From: Pyrus communis
Lineage: Eukaryota; Streptophyta; Magnoliopsida; Rosales; Rosaceae
DNA: 64,000 nucleotides
Assembly (NCBI RefSeq): GCF_963583255.1
Contig: NC_084811.1
Span: 20,541,742-20,605,741, forward strand
Direction of reading: 5' to 3'
Shown here: positions 21,009 through 35,176 of the stretch, one piece after another
Numbering within the stretch: the stretch's first letter is position 1
Layout: every line of letters starts with the position of its first letter
Position numbers and translations under genes: made by a program
The notes under the pieces: model-generated
The model's database searches: none
The model's input: only the letters and a program-made list of their open reading frames with translations
What the model was told of the DNA's origin: nothing

Positions 21009-23580
21009 CTAGAATAAATCAGCTTTCCTCTTCTGCATGTCTTGCTTCCACTTTGGCAGTTGATAGAAAGCATCTTTCGGCATCCCAAATATAGTCTGAA
21101 ACTCCTCGTCAGAGAGATAGGTCTGAAAAACCAAGCCGACGATATGTCACTATGATTTCAAAGCAGATATTGATGAAAATGACAACATTCACACAAGACC
21201 AACCTCTCTTCTCTTAAAATCAATGCCAGTTACAGGATTGTCAGATTTAGCCCTCAGTTGGTCATAACTGAATGTACTGCGACTACTTTCACTCTCACTC
21301 TCGTCCTGCAGTGTCTTTTGTTTTGAATCATCCTCACTGCTTTCGAAAGCAGCTGCAGCTTCACCTGTTTCCTTGACTTCAGGAAGTTCCTGAGGATCCT
21401 CTGTTTCAAAAAAAATAAAATAAATAAACAGTTTCACTTTTTGCATCAAATCCTGAGGACCCAAATACATCAAATCCATTCGCTAACCATGCATATAATG
21501 GATAATCATAAGTATTTCTACTTTCTTACCAGAAGCACTAGTTTCTGAGGGAGGGCTTTGCACAGGAGAAGCATCTGGTGTTAACTTACTCTTTTCAGCT
21601 GTAAGAACATTTGAAAGTGCAGCAACTGCTGCAGCTCTTTGTGTTCCTTGACCTGATGCAGACGGCTTGGGAAGAGAAGGTTTGTTTCCAGGGGATGAAT
21701 TAAATGCAGAAGATAAAGCAGCTAAAGCTTCTGCTCTTTGCCTTGGTCCTCCTTCACTCGATCCATCGGACTTATCCTGGCCCTGTGATTGCGTGGCAGT
21801 TGAATTATTGAATATAATGCCTCAGAAAAATCCGTTCAACACCGTCATGTATCAGACTAAATATTATTGATCATGGATCATTAAAAAAAATAAGTGAAAG
21901 GTTAAAAGGTGCTAAGAAACAACACTAAGTCAAAGACGGATAAAGATCAAATAAAAAAGCTCCATGTTACAGATTAATCTCAGATCTAGCATATCCTAAA
22001 GCAAAGAGGGATAAAGGTCGAATAAAAAAGCTCCATGTCACAGCTTAATATCAGGTTCAACTTGTCATAATGCAACATTCGAAAAACCTAAGGGATGTTT
22101 GTATGCACACCCACTTCCTTAGTTGATTATTCCACAAAAGAATGATAACATGAAAAGAGCATAGAGTGGGAAGGGAGGATGAGATGGGGAATGTACACTT
22201 TCTAATGCAACTTTCTGTAAATACTTAACTAGGATGAAGGTTCCTAATATTCATTCATGGAATGAATTAAAAGTTCTGCTTGTCTGCACACCGCATGTGA
22301 AGACATGACAACACGGCAATAGCATCTACTACAAGCACACGATGCTGGTACAAAAAATTTTATTTACCGCTTGGGATGACTTTCCGGAAGATGGATTGAA
22401 TGCAGATGATAAAGCAGCTAAGGCTTCAGCTCTTTGCCTTGGTCCTCCTTGGTTCCCAGTGGACTTGTCCTGATCCAGCAACAGATATCCATTCTCCGTG
22501 AATTACAGAAGGATAATAAATGATAATGCTAAATTTTTTTACAAAATTTGATAGATTTCAACCCTTAACGTTGTTCAATCATTTCGAACTGTTATAAGAA
22601 GAACATTATTCCGGTAACTAACTTATAACGAGAATCTTAAGACATGATATGATCATGGTTCCCTTGTATATACTAGACAGAATGTATCATATAGCATTTC
22701 GCACACATGTATAAGAGGAGATTACGATGCAACGTGTTTGATAATATACATTGCTTACCTCCACAGCATGGCCAATTCCAAAGAGTATTGACACCTTCTT
22801 GAGGAATGAGTTTCCTTGAACCTACATTGAGTGTAGATATACTGTAAGAAAATTATATATGAAACCAAATATTGTAATGCATCCGTATAAAGTACTTTCA
22901 ATTAAAACAGTTGATATCTACAGAGTTTTTTGACACTGTCATGCCACTTTGCTTCACACTTTACCTATCAAAATAATGTTTTCATCACAAAAGTTTTGGT
23001 CCGCCTCTAAAATTATTTAATGAAATGTCTGGAATCTCAAATGCACTAGCAAGTGTAGCAGAAACAAAGTCATATTTTAGAAGATTATCTCTGACATGGT
23101 TATTACACTGAAGAGGGAGAGAATGTAAGCACATCATCAATCAGTAATAATTTACCCAGAAAAATATTGTTGATCGACTCGTATGTTATTACCAAATTAG
23201 ACTTCTAGGCTTTTGTTTTATTTGAGAAGATAGACCTCTATGCATATTTAATCCCTACTGGTATATGATATTCTATATGTAATGATCCCTAAACCAATTC
23301 TCTTCCCACCTAGGCAGTTTATCACTTACCTATTTGTTATGCCACTTCCCTATTTGTTATGCCATTTGCACAGCATTATCATTTACAGTATTCTGCACAT
23401 ATATTTATCGTCGCTTAATTTCATTCTAGTTCAAAAGACTAGTTATTTCAATTAATGGGTTAAAGATGAAATAGAAAAGTAAAAACCCCTCCAAAAATTC
23501 CAAATTACAGAAAATTGTTGCATTCAACTTAAATGTGTTTTGATTATTCCTTGCTTGACTACGAATTCCTTAAAATTTAT

Positions 23581-23617
<37 letters not shown>

Positions 23618-26600
23618 TGTTGTTTTAGAACATACAGTGGCTTTTGAAAGATCCCATGAAAAGTATGTTGTAAAGAAGCGAGGTTCATTTCCTTCAGTAA
23701 CTTTGTATAATGGTACATTAGGAGCCAACCCCTCCAGAGATGCCGCCAGCACTATGTATTTCTGCACAAATATGAATGGAAAATGTAACAAATGAAACAT
23801 ATGACAAAAATGCAAATATTTTAAGGTATACCTTGCCAATTTCAAAAGCATTTTGCTTTTCTTTCGAGTCTACACATTGACCAACCCAAACAAACACTTC
23901 GGCATGTGTGTCAAGTATAAGGATATCCTCTGTCAACAGATCATCCTGAGTGAAGTTGTAAATTTCCTCCACCTGCAGAATTAAAAATGAAGACAGGGAT
24001 TAGAAGCACTAGCACCCACATAAAAATGGAAGCAAATACCGATTACACTCAAAAGGCCAGATAACTCACCTGAAACTTTCCTGGGGAATCAATGAACAAT
24101 AAAAAAGACACAGTTAGAATGGAACTAGCTTTACAAATAAAATTTCCAACTTAGACATCATTTCATGTCATAAAATTCTACCTCTGTTGAACGAGAATGA
24201 GAACAGGTGGGGATCTCTGACAATCTCCTGAGAAACTTTATTGCTGGTGTAACTTTGTTTCCCTCCTAGAGCAAACCAGAAGGATGAGCTCTCAGTTCCC
24301 TCTTTAGCATGTTTTAGGGTAACTCCTGGCTGTATTAGCAAGGCATATAAGGCTCAAATAGATGAACATTATATCGGTGGCAATACTGAAAATCAAAAGC
24401 CTAAGATATAATAAATACTATTAAATTACATTAAGCACGAATACTGAACACCGTCCATCGATTGTACGTGCCCAATCAAGTTAACGTGTACAATCATCTT
24501 GTTCTTTTATCATCAAGTCGAAACAATGCCAGAGCCCAGTATACCATTGTTACTTGAAGCCTGACTGAAATACATTTACTAAGCATACTTGGTTTTATTG
24601 ACTCTTCTGGATGGTGCATCTATGATAAGTTTGAAGGCAAATAAGTTACGTAAGAGGGCAGAGAGAATAGAAATCTTCAATACGAGTATACCTTCAAAAA
24701 TTCTGCAAGTTTTGCTGCTAACTGTTGCTGTTCAACGGTGCATTGATTTCCATTCCAGGCAAACATTGAGGACCCAGATTGCAGAATGAAACACTCGGTA
24801 GAGTTCAATGATGTTGCCACCTAAACAAAGAAATCTGTTTTAATATAAAAGAAAAGACTATTTAAAAAGCCCAAAGAGTACAAAGATTATGTCCAGCAGT
24901 GAACAAGAAGTCTAACATCTAAACATAGCATAGAAAACATTCTCTCGAAAGTATGCAATTCTATTTGAATCTTCCTACTACATATATGAAGAAAACACAG
25001 ATAACTCTATTTCATCTTCCCCTCGATAAATCGCATCCAACATTTCATATACCACATTATTCTCTATACCGGCCAACTACAGCATGCTAAAAAATCCGGT
25101 GTGAAAAGCATTCAGTGGTAATCTTAAAGATGCATACTACTAGGGAACAGATAAGTCTCCAATACGAGGAATTCAGGGGTAATCTTTGATTCCTTTTCTG
25201 TTTTTCTGGCTTTTAAAGTTTTACCATGTACGACGTCTGGGATTCACTACATTTTTTGGCATTGGGTCCTCCATGGTCATCGTACCCATCCAGCAAGGAA
25301 ATTAGCTATAAGTAATATGGGAGACGGAGTGCTTATCGCTTTCTAAGGTCAGTCCCCCAAAATACGTGAGCATATATTGTCATGTAGGATACGTGATTAC
25401 AACATATGAATTGGCTCCTACCGCATCAACTTGCACTGCTTTACTGTTATGAACATAAGTTCCAGATAACCGAAAGAGTGCCACACAATCTGTGGTATAA
25501 GTTTCATCCGTCAGACCTTTCTCCTCAACCGATTTCTTATAACCAGAGCTCAAGCCACCCTGAAGAGGAAATCAATCAAATTAAAATGATAACAATAAAC
25601 CCTCAAATGAAACTAATATGGAGAGGTCTTTGCACCAGACTAAAGTCACCAAACTGAACAATACCTTCAGGACCACCATAGGCTGAAAAAGTGCTACTAA
25701 CTGTGGTGACTCTTTACCTTGAAATATGTGACCCTGCAAAAGGCCCCTATTATATATAGGTCCGTAAGACACATTCTTCAACATTGACTAAAGATAATAT
25801 GATACCTGCACTGGTCTTCCCTTCAGCGAGTTGGACATTGTGCTGGCCAAATGAGAAGCAGTTTTCTGGTCCTCCTAAAATGGGTTATATAATGGAAATT
25901 CTTTAGCAGTCCTCTTACAATTGCAACAAGGTTTTCTAAAATGGTGCAGAAACAAAATGTAGAAGGATGCTTTCACGAAATATTAGACAAGCTATCACCA
26001 AAAAGGTAAAAAAATAAATGAAAAATCATTAGAATGAAGATAAGAACATGACTCTTTCTTCTGATATCCTATGTTAGTCAATCACTAGGTTTAATAATAG
26101 CTTGAACAAAGAGGAGAACAAACAAAGACCCAGACCAAACAACATGTTTAGTGCACCGAAAACCCTTCCAGATAATGCAAACCACGCTTAGACAATAAGC
26201 TGTAAACTTCGTTTTTTTATTTATTTACTCAAAAAATCAAGAAGTGGACATGAAGTACACTGAAACAAGAAGACCAGGAATAACCACCGAAAATGTCCGA
26301 TACTACCAACCTATTGTTCCTACTTCAGGTCAAAGCAAACTTAACGAGTACAATAATCATCCAAGTATCCAACTATAGCTCAAAGAAAGGAATATCTCCA
26401 GATTCTGCAGCTACTGGAGCCCACAAAGAAGCCAAAAACCGCACCCTCTCCACAACAAAATCAAGCGTTCCTCCTATCTTCAAGAAATGACATTCAACTC
26501 TAACCAAAACACCGAAAGACATCAAAGACACAACATTTTTTTCCGCAACCCTCACCCACCCCCAACCCCAATTGAAAGCACAATGTATGTAAGTAAGAGG

Positions 26601-29600
26601 TTGAAGTGCAGGTCCCCTTCTTTATAGTTTATATACAAGAATTCTGACAGAAAGTAAAGTGATTCTTTCAATTATTTGAATCCTAACCCGGAACAAAGTG
26701 AATTACCTCAATACTATCCTTTCCAAACCAACAGCACAAAAAGTAATCTTCTTTTCTATCACCAGAGTGGTAAGTATAGAGAATGATATAGCAATCTCCA
26801 CTGTAAAATTTACCAATATCCTCCTTAGGTAAAGGAGTCTTGGCACCACCATTGATACACCATACCTGAAAAAAAGAAAACAGAATACCCAATATTCCAA
26901 AAGATATCAACAAGGAAGCCTAATTAATTAAGTCATTACTAGAAGCATGATTAACATATATCATTATCAACTAGACCTCCATCTTTCCACCTCCTTCTAG
27001 CAAAGGTGGGACCTCCTCATTTACGGGAGCACCTTTTGCAACACCCTTTAAACCAACACCTTGTTGCTTCAGCAAAGCTAGCAGACCGTGAAGATACAAT
27101 ATTAGATAAAGCCAATCAGAAAGTATTACAGTACACTTTACAACTCAGGAGTTGATAATTACCTGCTACTTTTCCTCTTCCCTCCTCAGTTCCAGAAGTT
27201 GCTGATCCTGAAGGCCAAGAATCGAAGTTGGACTTGAATGAATGTGTTTCATAACCTTGAATAACCCGGGTTATTCGTGTTGACTTTGGTCTATTCTGAG
27301 TAGCAAGAAACTCCTGGTGACAAAATTCAGAGTTACATTTATGTAAGTCACTCATAAATCTATCTGCTTGCCAGCATGGATAAAAAAGTGCAGGTCACTA
27401 CCTCAGCTGCTTGGCTAGCAGATTTTCTGTCCTCCACTTGTGTCACCCGGCCAACCCAAACAAACACCTCTGAACCGCAGTCCAGTAAGTAGCATTTGTT
27501 GTTTTCAAGCAAGGATTTGGATAGTTCACCTTCTACAGTCTTCACTTCACCCTCGGTTATGCTTCAAAAACCAGTAAGTTTAAGTTAGAACCTTATGAGG
27601 ATTATACCAGAGATTAACAATAAGTAGATATTTTGTTTCCGGCACACAGACAGACACTGACACAGAATCAAGTGTCTGGAGCATGTGCTTACTAGGCCAC
27701 CTAATACATGCAGATGCACACACATGAAAAGCATACGACCATGCGTGTGTGTGTGTGTGGAGGGAGGGAGCAAGAGAGAGAGAGAGAGAGAGAGTTCACT
27801 ATTTACTAAAAATCAAGAGTTTTAGACAAAGACAATAACAGAATATGAGAATACCTGTACAGTATAGCAGGAGTAGCTTCTGGAACCACATCATCTTCAG
27901 TGATTACCTTCTTTCCAATTGGAGCAAATCCACCCATTAGGACCCAAAACTCACCAGAATCGGACTCTGTATCTAGCTTCCCATCATCTGCCATAATGCA
28001 CACCATTTTTGACAAATGAAATAAGTAATGAGCGAGAATGGGCAACACAGATAGCAAACATGTAAGGTAGCAATTCTGGTTGGATAATGCGGGTATTTTG
28101 AGTACCAGAGAAAATGGAAACATGATAAAAGTTCTGTGGGCTTGTAACTAACATACATTGTCACACCATATATGCACTTACCAACTATTGCAACATCACA
28201 GGTTCCATGATGATACTTTTCCTTCAAAAACTGGATTACTTCCAAAGCCTTCGCCCTCTCCTGGATATTAGAATTTGCTCCGTTGAACTGAAAGATCTTG
28301 TTTTCAGTGTCCAGGATGAACACATCATCGTGATTCAGAGAGGAACGCGCAAAAGGAACCTACAAAATCAGAATACAGGGTGCAATTCCCTTTAAACTCT
28401 ATCAGAATCACATTTAGGAAACTTAATTGAAATCTAACTCTCCAGACCAAAAGAAAAAGAAAAACTCTAAACCCTCGCGTCAGAAGAACAGGATACCTGC
28501 TTCATTCTGACAACTCGTTTTCCTTTGCAGATATACAACCGAGTTTCAAATTCATCTTCCTCAACCTTTTTAAATCCAGAAGCAACACCCCCCTCCAATG
28601 GTATAATACAAGGTTTGAAGTATGACAAAAATTTGTCAGATTCATGGCCTTGAATTTCACGATGTTGCACTGCACGTCCTCCAAGAACTGCATCTAGCTC
28701 AACAGTCTTAATAGCTGCTGTCCCAGCTTCATCCTACAATAAAAAGTCACTACATAAACCATTTTTCTCTTACTTCTACATATAACATCAGAGGAAATTC
28801 AAGGCAAGTTCAAACTTTGAACATACACACCTGACTTGTATCTTTCCCGATCCAGAAGTGTATGTCATAGAGATAAGCGCCCCCTTTGTTTTGTGTTGTC
28901 TACAAACAGTCAGAGAAGTGCATGAGTTATATGAAAGAAAAAAGCCTCCTTGAAGGTAAGCCTTTTTATTCCAAAGTATGATATGTCCAACAGAATCCCT
29001 GACTTCCCCTTTATTAAGGTGGAACATGCAAAGAAAGGGAAAGGCATAAAAAAAGATTTGATAGAGAGCCATGGTAATAGTGTGCACCATTTTGAGTGCT
29101 AAATTTATTAATCAGTGCAAACCTCCACCATTTTTTTATTAAACCTTTTAAACCTGAACGTAACAGCTGATAGAGGGCGAACATCAAAAAGTTATTCAAG
29201 AAGAATGACATCAACTTATGGATCACCCAAAAAAGAAAAATTGAACTTTTGCATTTCTCGGAAGAAAATTACTGACAAATTTCGTTTTTTTTAAGCAATC
29301 TTGTGAGGACAAAAGCATAAATAGTAAAGGCTTCGAAAAGAAAAAAAGAGAGTAAATAAATAGACAAACCTGCAAGACAATATAAGAATCCCCCATATAG
29401 AATTTTCCATGTTCAGATTTTGGCAAAGGAACTGGTTGGAAGTCCTCAATTCGCCAAATTTCAGTCCCTCTATAACATGTTAAGCTTCACGACCTCAAAT
29501 GTGGAAACACAACATGATTAACATATTTAAAAGATAACCAGAAAGACTTGTATATTCCCAAAATTGACACAAAGTATAACGTACTTTACATTTTTGTCTA

Positions 29601-29889
29601 TAACAACAAAACCTTCACTCAACTCTTTAGGTTCGGCCACATGAACCCTAGCCTCTATTCCAACTATCCTGGGCCGTAATTTTGTTTTAAGTCGCTTTTA
29701 CTTCATTTTTTTTATTTTTTTTATTTCAGTGGATGCAAGATAGTAAGATTGTTCCTGTCCTTTGTTTAGTTTTTAAAAGTAATATTTTGCAGACTCCATT
29801 TTTATTGAGTCACCATCTCTGGTAAAAGGATACAATCTTTGACCTGCTCCCTGAAAAGCCGGATCCAAAGCTTTTGTAGAGCTAGACAT
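21009..29889 (-). CDS. VLN: Villin (VLN2/VLN3-type actin filament bundling protein)
   Basis: Rebuilt as 23 coding exons: 29889-29834, 29469-29370, 28899-28831, 28733-28497, 28359-28182, 27987-27855, 27561-27402, 27313-27163, 27077-26977, 26865-26707, 25874-25806, 25733-25665, 25559-25422, 24820-24692, 24329-24182, 24080-24070, 23972-23832, 23761-23636, 22821-22759, 22469-22368, 21782-21530, 21400-21204, 21122-21009. They sum to 2904 nt in one frame (967 aa), the usual plant villin length. Six gelsolin repeats occupy about 1-735, with '[13 protein letters not shown]', '[17 protein letters not shown]' and 'VFVWVG' motifs. A linker follows (about 736-905) with a repeated '[18 protein letters not shown]'. 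The headpiece at the end reads '[19 protein letters not shown]' and ends 'KRKADLF'. Family role: calcium-regulated bundling, capping and severing of actin filaments in the cytoplasm. Every join was chosen for GT-AG and frame except intron 1, a probable U12-type GT-AG intron. Subtype is by resemblance. Confidence 0.93.
23587..23615. repeat. (GA)n microsatellite in villin intron
   Basis: A GA run about 20 bp downstream (in gene sense) of the exon ending at 23636. A compound GT/GGGA/GA tract lies in another villin intron at about 27735-27795. Confidence 0.9.
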
Positions 29890-29892
29890 TGC

Positions 29893-32800
29893 CTGAAATC
29901 CCTTAAGAATGCTTCTTTCAGTAAGGCAGAATTACTTTGAATGCTGCGTCCCTATAAATTCCACAAGATTTCACTGCAAGGAAAATAAAAAACAAAGACA
30001 AATCAACAAATGGAGATTTGTTACCAAGCCAAAATGAATACTACATCATTTTCAAAAACACTATAGAGATAACTTATGTCAAAAGTAATAGATCTGCTTC
30101 AACAATTCTTATGTACAAATGTCAGTGTTGATACTCAACATAGAAATTCAATAGAGATGCTACAGTAAATCTTAGCACTACGACAATATGAGTTGTTAGA
30201 ATAAGATCTCTTCTCGTGATGTTTAAATTGTGAGCACTTACATCTGGGATCACTATATATCTCCATAAAGCTACACTAACCGGTTATTGATTTTCGTATA
30301 CAACGAACTTCAAATCAAACAGGTAAAAGTGCTTGCCAAATAAGACATAACACCAACATGTGTAAGTTAACTCATGCATGAGAATGAAGGTCAAGCGCTG
30401 ATGCACTGTATTTACATTTTAGTTGTCTAACTTGGTTGGTATGTCTCAGTCCATTTACGTCAGGTTCTAGCTTATGTGTTGGCCATTGAACCTTGGATCT
30501 GATTCTCAACTTACCCCACTTGATATATTCAGCTAGGAAACACAAATCATTTTGGCAAAACATTTATAAACTCTCTTCACTGGACTGATTCTCAAGTGAG
30601 ATATTCCAAAAGGCATTTCCCAGACTACATTAGTTTCACGGACTCCCCTTCCCTGGACTAATTTCTTGACTGAGATACATCCAGAGGTAGTTCATGATAA
30701 AATTAGTAGGTATCTAACTCTCATAAGTGCATCATTGATTCCACCTCTTGCTTTTCATATAGCTAGAATTTGGTCCATATATGGTTCCAGAGAACTTAGA
30801 AAACCTCTTCTCAGTTTATGATCCTCCTCTTCAAGCTTCGTCCTAGTAGGCTTTCTTTAGGTAAGCCTCCATTCATAGCGATACAAAGACCTAAATTCCA
30901 CCCTGCTGGCTACCCAGACCACATCTTTAGAAGCTTATCACCTTTTTTCTCCTTCTTTACATGTGAGCATGCAGATGTCAATAGAAAATATGCAGCAAAA
31001 GGGAAATATACTTCAGCCAATTAACAAACTGTCCTAAGATTTTTCATCTTTAATACTACTCGCTGGTGTTACAGTGGAGCCGCTTCTGTACCTAAAACTA
31101 GTCCCTGACACTACTAGTTTATAAATTTCTACATAGATGTTGCTTAGATTATCTTTGTACAGTTATATAAACTAGTGGTGATATATGGTCCTTCCCTTGA
31201 AGTTCACACTTAGATCATCGTGACTTAACTTAATCATAGATGAGTGATCAATCCGTAAGAATATACTTATGGCAAAAAATTTCTGGAAAACAAGTTTGGC
31301 CTCAAAGCTGATCCTATTGGTCTAATATAACTTTATGTTCACATATATTATATATTGGGTAATACTAAATTTTATATCTTTACTACTGTCCATTCAACTT
31401 GGATCACAAGCTATTTAAACCACTGGCTTCAAGTACGCATTAAGGCTGAAGAATCATCATCGGTAACTTCTCAGCCAAGAACAGTCATCCAACTCATCTT
31501 ATTTTTTACTTCAGTAACAAATATTTGATACTTCCAAACAGGCTGTATAGAATCCATCCATGAAACATCTGCTAGGTGTGTAGGACTGCAGACTCAAACA
31601 CTGCAATTAATTACTGAACCCACTTAATGCGAATAATCCTCCAGCACAGCTTTCCTCTGGACCATAACATTCCTGAATCCAACTGAAAAGAAGCAAACTG
31701 AGAATATCTTGGCAAATTTAAACGTCCCTTCCAGTATTCAAACAAGTGAAAAACTACCCAAGAACTGAAATATGACTTGTGATCAACATGACCACAGAAA
31801 AGGCAATAGGACTGGATACTTGATTACTATCAAATCCAAAGTTATAAGACTTACCGGGAACATGCCTGATTATTCAACAGCAAAATGTAGTGAGATTAGA
31901 GTGCACTCGCACACACGCGCACGGACACGCAACGGTTTTACCAAATGAAAGAACCCAGATAATATTTCATCAAAAGGCATTCATAACAGAACCCAGATAA
32001 TATTAAGATCTTCTAATCATCTGTTCAATCACTCACTCAATCATTTCAACTCAGCCGATTCGAGCTTTAGATAAACTCAAATCAAGATAAGGTTATGAAA
32101 AGAAAAGGTCAGATCAAACAATATCAACAAGCATAGAAGATCAAACAACTACCAAGCAATAAGGAGGCAAAACCAACATACCCCATCAGATCAAGTATTC
32201 AACTTTATCCAAAAACACAAACAAAAATAAAAACAACCAGAGCCTATTAAATTTGATACAAACCCATAAAAACCCAGATAACTAAAAACGAGAATTGCAA
32301 ACAAAATAACGATCAGAGCAAAAATGGAATAGCTCTGAAAACAAAGAGATCCAGATAACATACAGAAAAATGGGTATTGATGGAGCTGAAAAGAGTATGA
32401 GATCGATCAGAGAGAGAATTGACGTACCAGAAATAGGATCTCTGTGTGTAATTGTAATGATGGAGGGTGGTGGGGGTGAGAGATAATACAGACAGAGAGA
32501 GAGAGATGGGAAAAAGGGTTATGGGAGGGACGAGCTGCAAGAGCTGGCAATAAAGAGAGAAAGAAGAAGATAGTTGGAAAGAAAAGTGAATTATTGCTGC
32601 GGGTGTGCGCTTCTCTCTCTAACTTTTTCGTGAAGCCCTTGAGATTTGTAATTTCAGATAGATAGAGAGAGAAAAAGAGAGAAAGCAGAGTTTCACAGAG
32701 AGAGAGAGAGAGAGAGAGAGTTAATGGAAATATATATGAATTTTGGTGATGAAATGGTGAGAGGAGGAAGAAGAGAGCAACAGAAATGAAACGACGCAAA

Positions 32801-32980
32801 ACGGAAGCGGAATGATAGAGAGGTTAGAGAGAGAAAGTATAGAGAGAGAGAGAGAGTTTATGGTTTTGACAGGCAGGTCGTTAATTAAGGCAAAGATCCG
32901 GTGACGGTGGCACCGGCCATGTTGGCTATCCTCTTTGCTTATTTCGAATTTCTGATTATTTGGCTTACTTTCCAATTTGG
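29893..32980 (-). promoter_or_regulatory. Villin leader intron, 5'UTR exon and promoter region
   Basis: The coding exon begins 3 nt before the ATG after an acceptor TTTCAG (sense). The best upstream donor is CTG|GTACGTCA at 32428/32427, giving a leader intron of about 2.53 kb (29893-32427) in which I see no gene. The 5'UTR exon starts somewhere within 32430-32860, which is full of CT runs in the gene's sense (GA tracts at about 32697-32720 and 32838-32856). Such pyrimidine patches are common at plant core promoters. Small ORFs here are artefacts of the dinucleotide runs. Confidence 0.5.
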
Positions 32981-33218
32981 ACCTTTTTTTCTCTTTCTTT
33001 TTTTTTTTTTTTTATTATAATATTTTAATCCTTTTTTTTTTAATTCTTTTTGCCTTGGATTTATAGCATTACACCTTTTTCCCAACCTTTCCTTTTCTAC
33101 GTAGAAATTTTGTCTACTTTTTCACATGTTGAATGGAAAATTCTATGGTTTTTACTGATTTCTTTGTACCAAAGCAAAATGCAGGGAAAAATAAAATCCC
33201 AAATATATATATATATAT

Positions 33219-33458
33219 TGTTGAAGGAAAATTCAGAGAGTTAAGCTAGGGGCAGGCGACATGAGAGAGAATAGAGAGCTCATTTGTTGTGAATTCCAAA
33301 CGCTTCTTTGTGACCTTATTCCTTTACTTATACTAATTAGGGGGCTATACTTGCCTCACAAGTAATACAAGTCATAAAGGAAATAAATCTCCTAAATCTT
33401 ATTAGAATATATTTCTAGATTTACACAATCACATTCCTAAACAATATTAACTACAACA
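33219..33458 (-). repeat. 3' LTR of the copia element
   Basis: 240 bp. On the minus strand it begins TGTTGTAGTT and ends CTTCAACA. The adjacent 'CTCAAGGGGGAA' (minus strand, 33459-33470) is the polypurine tract, which fixes the orientation. Confidence 0.8.
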
Positions 33459-34974
33459 TTCCCCCTTGAGTGTGTAAAACTTAAGAATTAGCCACATCAA
33501 GTCTTCACCAATGATTTTTTGGAGTCTTCAATCGGCATAGGTAGTTACACATGCAAATCTAAATTAAGGTTTCATACAAGGAAACATAAGCTCACAAAAA
33601 TCTGACAATGGTAAAACCAAATGCAAGACATAACTCAAAGTCTCGGAGGAAAGGTGAGAAATGCAAAGTCGATGTTTAATCAAGCAGCGATTAATGTTCA
33701 CATCAAGGTATGACCAACCTAAAATAGGTGCCTCGTCAAAACCTTGCTAGGTTAGCAAAATTCATGAACTAAAGGAAACATAGTACATTAAGGTTAACTT
33801 GGTATCTATTAGATACTCCCTCTCAGATCGATAAAACTCTTTAACTATACTACAAGTAGTGTAAATCAAACAATTTAGGCATTCTAATTCCTCGAATAAG
33901 CTACAAAAAAGTATACTTCAACAATAACTTGGTGAAGAGATCACTGAGGTTATTTTGGGAATGAATTCGGTGATTTCAATATTCTGATGCTTTTGATGTT
34001 GAAGAGAGAAGAAGAACTACGACGCAATGTGCTTGGTATGATCTCCTTTAATGTATCCTTTTCGAATCTGGTTTATACATGCAGAATTATCTTCAAAGAT
34101 CATTGTTGGTACGTCAATGATAGACGACAATTCATGTGTGCTTCAAATATGCTCGACAACGGCTCTCAACCACGTACACTTATGAGCAACCTCATAAAGA
34201 ATGAGCATCTTAACATGGTTTGAACCCATAGCAACTAGGGTTTGCTTTGTAGACCTCTAAGATATTGCGGTCCACCAACGGTAAAGACATAACTCATTTG
34301 GGATCATGTTCAATGCAAGTCGGGTAAGTACCCAGTATTAGCATAACAAAAAAGGCAAGGATCAACTTAAGGACCGAGAGGGGCGATGGCCACGCATGAA
34401 GATGAATAGGGATAAAACAAGCCCAAATCCATTTTACCTTTAAGTAACATATAATGTCCGTAACACATTTCAGTGTTTGTGTATAGGCGCATGTTTGTAT
34501 CTTGCTAAAAGATTCACAACGAAATAGATGTACGATTTTTTATTGGTATACCAGAATATCGTCAGAACAAGGTTTGATCTCAAGACCAAGCCAATATCAA
34601 ATTTTCCCAAGATCCTTCATCTCAAATTCCAATTTGAGGTATGCTATAATTTCTTAAGCTCCTTAGGAGTCCCAATGAGATTTTTGTCATCGACATAGAC
34701 TACAACAATCATGAATCCAGAACTAAACTTCTTAATGGACATGCAAGGGTCCTGACTAGTCAAATACTTGCTTAGACAATTATATAACATCCGTCTAAAT
34801 TGCTTCAATATGTAGCGAATGCCTCAATCGAATAGAGAGGGGTTCCTTGGTTTAGAACTATTTGACCAATGAATGTAAGCCCATTAGGAAACTTTCACGT
34901 AGATTTTTCGTATCAAGATCCTCATATACACACATTAATTGCATGTCAAGTCTTTCGAAAACTACTAAACTTGC

Positions 34975-35137
34975 AAGCCTATGCCTGACAATTCCTGATA
35001 CTACCCGATAACCCCCCGATTCATTATCGGGTAACTCAATAAGCACATGTTAAGATAACGGGTTGGTTCGAGTATACACATGGGTAACACGATACATGAT
35101 AAGCAAAATATTAATTTTATAACCCTAAAAAATACTA

Positions 35138-35176
<39 letters not shown>

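Noticed and set aside
23570..29426. Separate small minus-strand genes
   Set aside because: These ORFs are single villin exons read through into introns; joined, they give one 967-aa frame.
32313..32975. Overlapping minus-strand ORFs upstream of villin
   Set aside because: CT-repeat artefacts in the villin leader/promoter; the villin start at 29889 is supported by family sequence.
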